Assembly (NCBI GenBank): GCA_002150815.3
Contig: NDFF03000398.1
Location: 186,001 to 250,000, forward strand
Reading direction: 5' to 3'
From: Grammothele lineata
Lineage: Eukaryota; Basidiomycota; Agaricomycetes; Polyporales; Polyporaceae
Length of the DNA stretch: 64,000 nt
Position 1 is the first letter of the stretch; each line of letters starts with the position of its first letter. Below the pieces are notes generated by a model. It was not told where the DNA came from, ran no database searches, and saw nothing but the letters and a program-made list of their open reading frames with translations. Below, one piece after another: positions 24,016 through 35,263 of the stretch. A program made the position numbers and the translations under genes.

Positions 24016-26149
24016 ATGGCCGACGCGCTCTCCAGCTCCCCCAGCAGGTCCGAGTTCAGTCTGTGTCTGTCCTGTGGAGCTGCGGCTCACAACTTCGTCA
24101 CGTGCAGAGGCCCGAACAAAGTCACCTACAGCGGCAAGAAGGTCCGTGCCCATCCCTTCGCGCGTACTCGCCTGCACCTGTTGGTTCGTTGTTGACCGCG
24201 ACGTCCGCGCGCAGAAACGAAGAATCCGCGATCCGACGTACAAAGACACTGGGTATGTCCTTTGAAACGCGTCTGTCTCTGCCTATCAGGCCTCAACGCG
24301 CCCGTTCCTTGCCCATTCCCAGGCCGTCTGAGAGCGAGTCCGAGGGAGAAGAGCAGTCGCCCCCCAAGCCCACACGTATCGAGAAGGTAAGTTTTGGTGT
24401 TTCCGTTTTTCATCTCTGCGTTGCCCGACCGTGGCGAGCAAGGCGGGGAAGACAGACGTCCCCGGCACAGGCGGAGGGTCGCGCTTGCAGTCAAGACGAG
24501 AAGCTCCAACAGGCATCTCACGCTCAGCCTCTGGCTTTTCCGTCATCCTCCCCCTTCTCCTCTCGCGCTGCCAGCCGCCTGACACCGCGTTTCTCAGATG
24601 GCCACTAGAACCCCTAAGAAAGTAGATGTACAGTGAGTTCTCCACTCCTCTCCCATACGCAGACTGTCAACCACGGTGGTCAGCCTCCCCGGTCCGTCGC
24701 CGAAAGGCACGCCGAACGAGTCAGCCAGCCAGGCCGGATCGGTGAAGAAGCCTGCCAGTACGAGGAAGCGCGGGATGCATTCGCGGGCTGGATCTGTTGC
24801 ATCTCTCGCGCGCGAGGATACCCTTGTCGGGGACGAATCGCCCGTTAAGCCTGTCTCTACCGCGAGCATGAAGCCCCGCTCTACTATCCAGTATGTGTTC
24901 CATGCTCTCTACATTCCTTCTGCGTATCGAACGCGTACCCCTCTCCCATAGACGCACCGATACACAGGACGACGCGGACGACGCGTCCGTCGCGGGCGAT
25001 GCCATCAAGGGCCGTCAGCGCAAGTCAGAAGCAGAGCGCCGCCAATTCCTCGAGGAAGACCCCAACTCGGGCGAGGTCGAGCCCCACCGTGCCTTCTGCA
25101 AGTCGTGCAACTCATGGGTGGAACTGAACCCAAAGCTGCGCTTCATCATGAAGCTCTGGATAGAGCACCGGAAGCAGTGTGGGTCGACGAAGGATACACG
25201 CTCTGAGAGGTATGTGGTTTTGCACGGTGCGCTCGACCTCCCTCGCTTAATGTGTGTCAGCCCCACCAAGGGAGAGGCGGCTGAGGACGACAACGCTTCG
25301 GTTGCGGCGACATCCGTTGCAGAGACCCCGGGCGCGATCAAGCGTATCAAGAAGGAGAAGGACCGCAAGGCGTTTATCGAGAGCACCTCAATCGCCGGCG
25401 AGGTCCAGCCGCATCAAGTGTTCTGCAAGGGCTGTCAAACATGGATCAAACTTTCCAAGGAGACACGGTACTCCCTTCATCCATGGCGTCTCCACTTGCA
25501 GCGGTGTTCGGGCACAGTGTAAGCCTTTCGCCGTCCTCCTCGGGCGCTGTTCCTGACCACTTTCCAGTCCGAGCACGCGTGTCGCGACCGCACAGCGGAA
25601 GTTGAAGCTGGTCAACGACTCGCAAGTGAAGGATTTCAACACCGACACCGTGCTGTGCAAAGTCTGCGAGGCGGAAGTCGACCTCGACGGCGAGTACGAC
25701 TACGACCTCACTAAGTGGGATGAGCACAAGGCGACTTGCGCGTAAGTTCTATCACCCGGCCTTCCCCCTCCCACATCCTAACCCCCCCTCCCCCCTTCAG
25801 CCCCCTCGTCCCGACACCCTCCGCAGCCGGGACCGCACCCACCGCCGCGCGTCCCCCTCCCTCGGTCGCCTCCACAGAAGACACGATCGTGGGCGGGCCC
25901 GAGCGCCTATCGGCGACCCCACAGAAGGGCACGAAGCGCGCGCGCGAGGAGGACGACGACACGGCCGCGTCGCCGGAGCGCGCCGCGGTCCGCCAGCGCG
26001 GGGCGTCGTACGAGCCGCCCAAGGGCGACGCGCCGGGCTTCCTCGACTGGCTCACGCAGCCGATCCGGAACTTCCTCAAGGGCTTCCGCGAGGGTCTTGC
26101 GGGTGCGGAGGAGACGCCGGAGAGCACGGCGGCGGCGGCGGCGGAGTGA
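24016..26149 (+). CDS. Three-finger C2HC protein, unknown family (10 exons)
   Basis: Exons 24016-24141, 24215-24252, 24290-24386, 24443-24541, 24598-24632, 24663-24890, 24952-25209, 25261-25518, 25568-25741 and 25801-26149; all phases fit, 553 residues. Exon 4 (24443-24541) is the least certain. The N-terminus has a different small motif (LCLSCGAAAHNFVTCRG). The middle is basic and Ser-rich. Three copies of a finger follow, near residues 257 (FCKSCNSWVELN, then WIEHRKQC), 349 (FCKGCQTWIKLS, then WRLHLQRC) and 410 (LCKVCEAEVDLD, then WDEHKATC). The shared pattern C-x2-C-x4-h-x-L, W-x3-H-x3-C suggests a zinc-binding C2HC module. The C-terminus has a nuclear-signal-like KGTKRARE and an amphipathic end. 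A nuclear or nucleic-acid-binding role is inference. Confidence 0.75.
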
Positions 26150-27477
26150 GCGTGCCAACGCTTTTGGGTTGTCCGTTCGCGGTGCTTCTGTCGACGTGAA
26201 TCGGATCTCTGTTCGAGTCGCGTTGACGTGTTCGTTCGTTTTGGTTATGGATCTATCTCTCCAAGGCCCGGCGTAATAAGTACGTACCGCCGAGCTCTAG
26301 CTTAGCTACATACACCGTCTGCGTACCCCACGCTCCCTCCCTTCCCGCTAGTATATATGCCTCTCTTTGACCGGATTTGTACCTTCCCTCTCGCCCACCC
26401 TCGACGCATCTACCTCCTACCTCCCTCTTACCTCCTCCCTCCTCCCTCCCACTTCTTGGAATCCGAACCCGTTCTGGTATATTTTGTCCGCCGAACGCTC
26501 CGACGGTCGCGCGACGTCCGTACTGTACTCGCTCTTTGTTTATAGTCGCTGTATGGCGCAATGTGATGGCCATACCCCCGTACGGCTCGCGGAGGCGGGT
26601 TTCGCCCCGCGATGCCCGAAGTCGAAGTGAACTGAGCGCTGTGGGTGCTCGCAGTCACGTTCAGGTGAGTCAAGCTTGCGAGAATTATTTAGAGCGTGAT
26701 GCGGACGTTCTAAGTGGGGCCCCTATAGAGCGCAGACTCGAGAGGCGATGTCATCACCTGCAGCACGCTGGAGCTTTCCCAGCACTCCTGTTCCGAACAA
26801 TAACGACTGTATTCTCGACAACAAGGACCTGTGGCCTGGTCCGCCACACCAGGTGCACCGTGTATGTGTCCGGATCCGGACTCGACCTCTCATGAAAACC
26901 AATATCTCTATCGCACTAGGACGCTATCCTATCATCTTCAATCCACCGATTACCCCGGCGCCACCCTCTCCTCTGTGCAGCCCTTGGATAGCCATCCTCG
27001 CCGAGAGTTGCAAGGTCACGAGTCGTTTGTAGCTATGGAGTAAGAAACATCTCGAAGAGCATGTAATTGACACAGTTGTGGCGGCGCACGGTCGAAACCG
27101 AACGCCCCGTGGCGCGCACGTCCTTGGAATCCTGATGCGCTCCCTCCATTCCGACCCAAACACCACAGTGATGGGTACTGCTTGCGTTCGCTGGAGTTTC
27201 TGTTAGAAGGTGCGCTCGTGTTATGTTGTATCGCCCCATGCCTTGAGACAAGCTGACAATTTGCCTCGTAGGGCGTGTTCAGCTTCGCCAGGGTTATGAT
27301 AGCATACGAGGCGGGCCCTTGCAAGGTCTCTGTGTATACCCTCGGCGCATCAGTGTGTTTGGCAATCGTATATAAAAATGGTGGTCTCATGTCGGCTCAA
27401 TACCCAGAATCCCTCCCTCGCTCGACATCTACATCGTGGTTGTCCCTCAGACTTCATCACTGTGTCACGGTAACACT
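26150..27477. other. Intergenic region with a pyrimidine tract
   Basis: About 1.3 kb. A CT-rich tract (about 26400-26450, CTACCTC/CTCCCTC repeats) lies near the left end, probably 3' flanking DNA of the gene before. No recognised gene on either strand. Confidence 0.5.
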
Positions 27478-28543
27478 ATGAAGTATTCATTGAGACCGAG
27501 AAAGAAGGCCCTCTCCAGTGGCGCCAGGACTTCAATGACCAGCGCGTGAGCTTCCTTTCTATCCTCAGCCTCGCCACAAGTAATTTGCTCAAGTTTCGTG
27601 CCTAGCGCCGAGCCACAGGGTCGTAAACTCCGCTCGGGGAAGATCACTCCTTCCTCTTCTCAACGCCAACCTGCGAATGTGTCTCTGAAAAGCAGCCGCA
27701 AAGCATCCCAGAGGTTAGTGTCATCGCCGTCGACCTTCATATACAAAACTGTTCCTCACCTTCGCTTTCAGTAGCGCTCTTCAGCCACCACGAAGCCATG
27801 ATAGTGGCGAAGATCTACGTCGGCGTGCTCTCGAAGAGGATACAATGGTTCTGGCGATTGTGGATCAGTACACGGTTCAATGTGCGCGCTGTGGTGGCTA
27901 CTACAAGTTGAGCTCTGTACGAGCTTACGACTGGCACCACTGGGGCGCCCATCGCGCAAGGTGTCTCCGAAGGGCACAAGTCGAAGGGAACCAGAACTCC
28001 CGTGTAGACGGGACAGGATATGACGCAGATGTCGATAGCCAGACTAGTCCTGGGTCGATGCCCACCGAAGAGCTACCAGAGCCAACCTCGGTAGCGTTTG
28101 CCGATGCCATCTGCATGGTTGTGGACTCGGAACCCGGCCCCTCGTTCTCAGGGTCTCGTGCAGGCCCGTCCAACCCCCACAACCCGCCATCTCCACTAGC
28201 GCCCTCGGCGGCTTCTTCCAACAGGATGTCCCTACTCTCGATCCTCAACACCACCTCGTCGTTGCCGACGTACAACGCCCCAATGGTACCCTCTTCCCCT
28301 CTACCCTTCCCCATGCAATCGACCTCCTCAGAGACGACGGCGGCAGCACCGCCCACGCCACTGGTGCCTGCGTCATACGTCGGACTCGCAGCTCTACATC
28401 CGCCTCGTTTAGAAGATGCGGCAGTGAGGAGTATTCTAGCTATGCCTGTCGACACTAGGCCTACGTACGGGACTAGCAGAGATGTCGTCGACCTCCAGAC
28501 CTCTCGCGACCCTTTCGAGCATGTGCGCGAGCAGAGGCAGTGA
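27478..28543 (+). CDS. Single-finger C2HC protein, paralogue of its neighbours (3 exons)
   Basis: Exons 27478-27545, 27606-27713 and 27772-28543, 315 residues. A basic N-terminus (MKYSLRPRKKALSSG, RRRALEED) precedes one C2HC finger beginning near residue 96 (QCARCGGYYKLSS, then WHHWGAHRARC). The spacing matches the fingers at 24016-26149 and 29689-31114. The remainder (~190 residues) is Ser/Pro-rich with acidic patches and no known domain, typical of disordered regulatory proteins. Position, strand and finger sequence make it a tandem paralogue. Function unknown; nuclear localisation is inferred from the basic start. Confidence 0.7.
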
Positions 28544-29688
28544 GGGCGAGTCTCGTCGCCACAGCATGTCGGACATCTATGCGGAGGAAGACGTGTATCT
28601 CGGTGTACCAGTGTGGCGGGCAGTGGCACGGGGCTGAGAGCGCTGACCGTGACGATGTCATCCGAAGCAGGTTCACCATTTGGGTTATATGCTAGCATGC
28701 GTCCAGGCCCTTGCTCGGGCTGTCGCATATCGCGAGGCTTGAGGCCTGCAATTGTGGCGGCGGGTTCGCGACGGGTATGCTTTAGGTCCGTTTGCGTGAG
28801 AAGTTCGAAGCCTACAACTGCCGTTGCCATGTTTTGGTTCTTGTTTCCTGTACTTTGTTGTTGTGTAGTCCCTGGTGTGCTTGTTTCCCTTGCTACAATT
28901 CGTAGGATTTCGGTGTGTCCTGCCAGCTTGGGCTGTCATCGCTGCTGCCTGGTATACTTGAGGATGTTCCTTATAGTGAAGCCCAGCACTCGTTTCCGGT
29001 CGGTGTATGTTACCGATTTAAGTACTCACTCCGACCATCCCATTTGTACATGGAGTTCTAGTCACAATGTCGCCAATCTGCTGCTGGAGCGAATTTTAAC
29101 AGGTTCTTTTGCGAAGGCGCATTCATGATGTCTCGTCTCAAACAAGTAAGAACGCGAGTCACTCGTCCCGCAACTTGTGCACTGTGTCATCGGTCCCGTA
29201 GGCAAAGTGAAAGATGAAGCGCCCAAACAAACGCGCGCGTTCAGCGAACCGGAAAGTGCCGAGATGACTTGTTTCTGGCTGTTCCCAGGTTCGACTCCTT
29301 CCCGCTTGCCAAACCCCAAGCCCCGCCACTCCGACAACACGAGTTGGTTGGAATTTCGCCTCAGCCCACCATGCGCCCGTATGTACAGCATCATTACCGT
29401 ACTGTGCCTAGTGCACCGCTGACGTTCTCGCACTTCGCGTGCCCCGACCGCCGCCGCAAAAGAAGCCCGCAACACGACAATAGCAGCCTATATAAGGCAA
29501 GTCCTTGTAGAGACCCGCCGACCTGTTCCTTCAGCGTATCCAGACATCCTGAGAATAATATAAAAGAGGCCCTGTCATATCAGATGCGGCCCATCGCCCG
29601 CCCCCTACCTTCCGTTCGCCCCCCACCGTCACTGTCGCCGTCACCGACTCGAGTCCTCCCTCATACGCGAGGTACTTGATCCATCAAC
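28544..29688. other. Intergenic region
   Basis: 1.1 kb between two paralogous finger genes. Neither strand shows a supported gene. Confidence 0.5.
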
Positions 29689-31114
29689 ATGGCAAAGACC
29701 AAAACAGCGAAGGTTACCGGTGCAACGCAACGCAAAGATAACCGGAAAATGTCAAGAACAAAGAACTCGAAGTGAGTGTCTCATCGGGATTCACGTATAC
29801 ACAATCTGATTTCCGTACCCCGAAGACCCAGGCTCCCGAGAATCGACATGCTCAAAGAGAACCTCGCTATAGTATCAAATGAATGCATATTGCTACTCAT
29901 GAACCCTCCTCCCGAATGGCCAACCCTGAAGGAGTATGTTACAACGCCCTCGCACCGAGGTCGCACATTGACATCGCTGCCATCTTTCCGAACAGAGGAT
30001 CCTGCGTGCCGCCACCAGGCACCAGGCTGGCACCGATTTTGCGGTGGATGCGCCTTTGCCATGAGCGCTACATCAAAGCCGTCATCGACGGCTATCTAGT
30101 CCTCTGCGGTCTCTGCGAGAGCGTCATCAAGCTGAGCCATCAGGATCCTTACGATTTCAGGCACTGGAGAATGCACCGCGACCGGTGTCTTCTGAAGGAC
30201 CGCCACTCAACGAAAGAGGATGAAGAGGAGCTGGATGTCAACGTCGAGGGCCAGAATGGGAGGACATCGCAGCGGCAAGCACTCGATGTGTGTCCTCTAC
30301 CTCGATTGGGTTCGATAGCAGTCGCTGACGTCCGTGACGATAGGAGAACTTGCTACACAATGAGGGTGTACACGACGACGAAGACGACTGCTCTGTCCCG
30401 GATATCGTTGTTGAAGAACCTTCGGAACCGGATATCGACGGCCATGACGCAAAGGACATACGTCCGCCACAACTGACCCCAGAGAAGCGTCAACAGCTCG
30501 AGAAAGAGCTCTACACCAGAATAAAGGCGGATTCAAAGGGAAAGGGCCGTGCCTCCCTGCCCTCTACCCGTCCATCTGTGGCTTCCCGAGTTGTCCCTGT
30601 TCCCGCGCGCGAGCCGGGCCATCGCGCGTCCTCGCCACTTTCGACGCCCCCGCTTTCTCCCGCACACAGTGCGTACTCCGAGACGCCCTCTCCCGTTTCT
30701 CGAACCTCCCCACACCTCCCGCCAACGCCGCGCCAGTCCCCTTCTGACCTCCCCGACTCCTCCCTGCACGTGCGAAGCCATGCCCATGTGGCTCGGGCAC
30801 CTTCGCCCGTCACGCATCGCTCCGCGCGTGGCACGAGCCTATGCAGCGACGCAGCGTCTGAAGACGAAGCTCTGCTTCTTTTGAGCTTCTCCCATGCCGC
30901 ACTCCTGTTCAAGTCTGAGCACGAAGCCGAGCCAGTTCTCGCCCCCGAGCCAGGGCTAATTCCCCAAGTTGAAGTACCGCCGCGGCGCCGTCGTGGACGA
31001 CCCCCGAAGGGCTCCGTTCGGCCACAGCCTAAGCCGCAGAATGTGCATGCCGTTGGGGACGATGCTCGGGTGCGTCTCCGACCCCGACGTAGCGCGCGCT
31101 CTGCGCCATACTGA
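29689..31114 (+). CDS. Single-finger C2HC protein with AT-hook-like motif
   Basis: The ATG at 29689 starts a very basic exon (29689-29771; MAKTKTAKVTGATQRKD). The finger (VLCGLCESVIKLSH, then FRHWRMHRDRC, near 30100-30190) is preceded by ILRWMRLCHERYIKAV, which aligns with the sequence before the finger at 27478-28543. A phase-0 intron, 30288-30343, leads to the last exon 30344-31114. That exon encodes an acidic stretch, a Ser/Pro-rich region and an AT-hook-like RRRRGRPPKGS near the C-terminus. The junction between the second exon and the finger exon (29830-30000) is not resolved; donors in the needed phase are weak. AT-hook plus basic N-terminus suggests DNA association, which is inference. 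Confidence 0.65.
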
Positions 31115-31707
31115 AGCGGAGGCCATTCCCCGGAAACGGACCGTGCGCACTCCTCATCGTCGTCGTCGTGGTAGGACATTCGCCGTGAACACTGATCTCT
31201 AGTCTGATGCATATGCTCTCTGCTGATCCCTCTGCTGCTGTGTCTGCCCGATCTCCTGCAATCTCCTTGATGAGCACCCCCACTCCGCCACCCCTCTCCA
31301 TGTCCTTGTCGGTCTAATCTCCGTTGTCTACCCGCTGCTCGATATTGTACTGCCCCGCTTCTTTGTTGTGTTATCCTAGCCATCCTGTATTTGTGTTGTA
31401 ATCGTCGCACTTATTATCGCGTTGTATCTGATCGATGTTCTCTCTCGTGCCCAATTCCTGTCCTCGGCTCGCCACCTTCCACACTAACACAATGATCGTA
31501 GAAAATGGCAGCTGAAGCCCGCGATTTGTTGTGGCGACAGATTGTATTCGGGCCATCTCGCCGCCATTAAAGATACGGAGTGGAGAGTGGGAACAGAATG
31601 CGATTATGACCGTCGAGGCACCACTTCGGCCTAGACAAAAGCGGACTATTACAGACGGATGACGAGTACAACGAATTCGAGCGCCCGACCTCAAGTACCG
31701 CTACGAC
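31115..31707. other. Convergent 3' flanks, no gene
   Basis: About 590 bp between the stop of the finger gene and the stop of the sirtuin gene. Confidence 0.5.
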
Positions 31708-33339
31708 TCACAGCCCCGTCGGCCGTGGCAGCGCGTCATCTGGGTCCTCCGGCGGCACGAGTACCTCGCCCTTCGCGAGCAGCGCCTCGACAATCGGGTG
31801 CCTCGCGTCGCTTCCCCTGTGGACGTACCCCCAGGACGGATCAGCCCTCGCTTGGAAATGCGGCCAAGCGGGTTGCAGAACTTACAGGACTTGCTTCACT
31901 ACGTCGCGCATGATTTGGCCGGCATAGACTTCGAGCTTCTGGATCCCCGCGAGCTCGTCCGCGCGTGTAGGACCGATGTTCACGAGCATGACCGGCTTGC
32001 GCTCTTCGACTGCCTGCTTGACGAGCCTGTGGGAAGCGCGGCAAGACAGCGGAGGGGGCGGTGGTTATGGTTAGCCCGGCTATGCTGGATCGTGTGGGAG
32101 TAGGGGGGCACGAGGCGCACCGGAACGCGGAAAACGTGGCGAGCGTCGTGCCGATAACGAGCAGCCTGTCGTGGCTGTTCACGATCTCGAACCTGCGCGG
32201 GGCGGCACGAGGCAAAGTCGTGAGTCAGCCTCGGATCCAGTCTAGCGCGGGAGGACTCACGAGCGGTCCTTGACACTCTGGGAGATGGACTCGCCGAAGA
32301 AGATGACTTCGGGCTTTTGCGTCGTGTTGTGTTGGCTCTCTTGCAGACACTGGGGGCACTTGGGGACGACGAACTTGTCGTAGCGTGTGCCTTCCGGGAG
32401 GACGACCTACGTGGTCTTCGGTTGGAACTGAAATGAGGGAAAGCGGAGACCAGGACGTACGTCACCGTCCGGATTCGTTCTAGGGCGTGTGCCTGTCCGC
32501 TCCAGCTCATCTGCGAAGGCTTTCCACTTGGGATTCGCTACCCCTAATCGCTTCTGAAACTCATCTCTAGATACCTCGTGTCCGCGGGAGCACCGTACTC
32601 TCTAGAATAATGTCATGGGATGCCCGGTCGTGTATGCGGGAGAATAAGCTCACATGAAGTGTCCCATGCAGTTCCAAAATCCCCTGATTCCTTCGTCGTT
32701 CGTCCCATATGTGGCTAATTGCTTTATGATGCAGCCCATCTACGTTTTGTGTGATGATGTGCGGGGTTACAGAGGCATGCTGGAGAGCTGCGAGCGCGTA
32801 GTGTATTGGGTTGGGCTGTGCGTCCCGAACGGGAGGGTATCCCAAGTACGAGCGAAGCCTGATACCCCATGTGAGGAAAAGGATGCTTTCATATGCCTTA
32901 GTTCACTTGCCAATATCGTTGTCTAGTTCCTACGTGAGACCGACGGGAATAGAAAGAGCTGACCCTGAGACGCACCTGAAAGCCACCCCCTTCTCTGCTG
33001 GGTCCATTAACTCATGGTACTGCTGCGACCTCAGTTCCCATTCAGCCAAGAAGCGTGCATAAAACGCACAAATATTGGTCTGGAAGGATGTTAGCCTTGG
33101 AACCTTCGACATAGAGGTAAGACGCACTTGTAATTTGGATTCAAGTACCGTCCGCTAGTGCCCCTGTACGCACGGATGCCCGAGTCGACGCTCACGCCCG
33201 CGCCGGTGATGACAGAAGCCTTGCCCTTGGACAGAAAGCTGGCGACTTGCTCGGCCGCGACGGCGGGGAGGACACTCGCGGTCGCGGCGCTCGCCGTGCG
33301 GAAGGCGGAGGTGGGGATGGTCGGGACAGAAACACGCAT
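31708..33339 (-). CDS. Sirtuin, SIRT4/SIRT5-like NAD-dependent deacylase (~10 exons)
   Basis: Minus strand from ATG 33339 (an in-frame upstream ATG at 33417 is possible) to TGA 31708-31710. NAD-binding motifs: ITGAGVSVDSGIRAYRG, then QNVDGLHHKA with the catalytic histidine, ELHGTLH, EVIFFGESI, and LVIGTTLATFSAFRL. A 10 nt exon (33070-33079) restores the expected KPIF segment between introns; the next exon reads QYHELMDPAEKG. Only one zinc-binding CxxC pair (CPQC) is canonical; the first is CSRGH. The C-terminus (RHPIVEALLAKGEVLVPP) comes from a final exon beyond a gtaagt donor. The Ser/Ala-rich N-terminus could be a mitochondrial presequence. The GAGxSxxSGIxxYR form and overall layout favour the SIRT4/5 group; the acyl substrate cannot be inferred. 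Confidence 0.88.
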
Positions 33340-33451
33340 GTGATACAGCGCCCGCTCCGGCGACCGCCTCGCGCCTCTTCCCCGCGCGCCACCTCCACCT
33401 TGCCTTGACGGGCCCATCGACGACACACGCAGGCCGCAGGAAACAACGACG
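33340..33451. promoter_or_regulatory. Compact divergent promoter of the sirtuin and PEX7 genes
   Basis: 112 bp between the two ATGs. If the upstream sirtuin ATG at 33417 is used, the gap shrinks to 34 bp. Confidence 0.6.
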
Positions 33452-34720
33452 ATGAACGGGCCACCACCTTCGGTCTTGCATACACCCGGTTTTGCGCACT
33501 ATGGCCTCGCGTGGTCACCTTTCCACAACAACCGACTCGCCCTCGCGTCCTCAGCGAATTACGGCCTCGTTGGGAACGGGAGGTTGCACATCGTTTCGCT
33601 AGGGCCAGGGCCAGGGGGGCTTCCTGGTGTCGCTATCGACCACTTGTGAGTACGCGAGCTGCTTGAGCGCAAACCCGTCTGAATTATCTAGCTATGAGAC
33701 ACAAGATGGTCTGTATGACGTCGCTTGGTCGGAAATCCACGAGAACCAGCTGGTGACCGCCTCGGGAGACGGGTCGCTGAAGCTGTGGGACATTATGATC
33801 AAGGTATGTCTCCCTTTCGTGTGCATACTCTATTCTCTTGATCCCAAGTGCCGCAAGCACATGTAGGATTTGCCCATACGTGCATGGCAAGAGCACACTC
33901 GCGAAGTCTTCTCCGTCGACTGGTCTAACATCAGCAAAGACCAGTTCATCTCCTCTTCTTGGGATGGAACAGTTAAATTGGTAGGCTTTACTGCACGATT
34001 CATAACTCGGTTACTCATCATTGTGTAGTGGACACCCGATCGTCCAAGATCGCTCACAACCCTCCAAGCCCACCCGTCTTGCGTCTACCAAGCCCTCTTC
34101 TCCCCACACCAACCGGACGTGCTCGCAACGTGCTCCACAGACGGTACACTCAAGATCTTCGATCTCCGTACACCCGCGTACGCACCCGCCGCTCCAGGCA
34201 CGAACGCCTTCACCGCTCCCTTGACTGCCGCGGCACTCACCGTACCCGCGTCGGGCACGGAGGTCCTCTCGCTCGACTGGAACAAATACCGCCCGTTTGT
34301 GCTTGCGAGTGCAGGCGTCGACAAGGTCGTCAAGGTCTGGGACTGCCGGATGGTCCGGCTCGGCCAGGACGCAGCCACTGCAGGGCCCGCAGTGGGTGGT
34401 GCGTGCGAGACGCATCTCGCAGGTCATGAATATGCGGTGCGGAAAGTGCAGTGGAGCCCACATCGCGCGGACGTGCTCGCCAGCGCAAGCTACGACATGA
34501 CTTGTAGAGTGTGAGTGCACCTCTTGGCTGAAAGGCGTGTGCGGTGGCTAAATTACGCACCTACAGATGGACGACGACACCTGGACCAGGCGGGTCGCAC
34601 TTGATGTATATCCACGACCCCCACACGGAATTCGTCGTTGGTTGTGGGTGGTCATTGTATGACGAAGGCATCTTGGCCAGCTGTAGCTGGGATTGTAGGT
34701 TAAATGTATTCCGTGTATAA
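33452..34720 (+). CDS. PEX7: Peroxin 7, PTS2 receptor (WD40 protein, 5 exons)
   Basis: Exons 33452-33645, 33692-33803, 33867-33980, 34029-34510 and 34567-34720, total 351 residues. PEX7 signature at the start: [20 protein letters not shown] followed by [17 protein letters not shown]-type repeats follow with the family's wording: [93 protein letters not shown], and [25 protein letters not shown] short Ala/Pro/Thr-rich insert lies between repeats 3 and 4. It would bind N-terminal PTS2 signals in the cytosol and deliver cargo to peroxisomes. Confidence 0.93.
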
Positions 34721-35203
34721 CATCATTGTCCCGTCAGCTCCCATGTCCAACGGAGTGCCCACTCGACCTAAGCTACAAGAAGCGATAGCAGGTGACCCAC
34801 TGCGTGACAGTGAGTGTGCATCTTGAATGCGATGACCATTGATTGATGATTCTATTTGCTTGAAGGTCTTCTTTTCCTTTCTCTCGCCCTTGTCGATCAC
34901 CTGTACTCCCTAGGGCGCAGTGGACGCGTCCAAGCTCAAAGATGAAGAACTAATCCATGTCTACTATCTCGCCTGATCACCATTTTTGCCGCCTGACTTG
35001 TCGGGTCATAGGTCGCTACTCAAGGCACTCACTGTGGGAGTTGCCTTATACGTATGAGATCCCACACCGATAAACCCCTTGTCGGCAAACTGACCACGCA
35101 ATTGCAAGAGACGATCCACTGTGGGATCAGCCTGGAATGAGGGCGGTCAAACGACACGGAGTCATATGTAAATGACTCACTCGCTTGCGCCTGCAGAAGT
35201 ACG
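34721..35203. other. Intergenic spacer
   Basis: No gene seen. The right end is the promoter of the acetyltransferase gene. Confidence 0.5.
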
Positions 35204-35210
35204 TATAAAA
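35204..35210 (+). promoter_or_regulatory. TATA box of the acetyltransferase gene
   Basis: TATAAAA lies 60 bp upstream of the ATG at 35264. Confidence 0.5.
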
Positions 35211-35263
35211 GAGCAAGGCGAGAAGGGGAAAGTTCGCCGCACACGCTACCACGCCACACAGTC

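Noticed and set aside
26400..26450. CT-rich tract as a possible repeat or CRISPR-like array
   Set aside because: No spacers or regular period; typical fungal pyrimidine-rich promoter or UTR DNA, and CRISPR arrays do not occur in fungal nuclear genomes.
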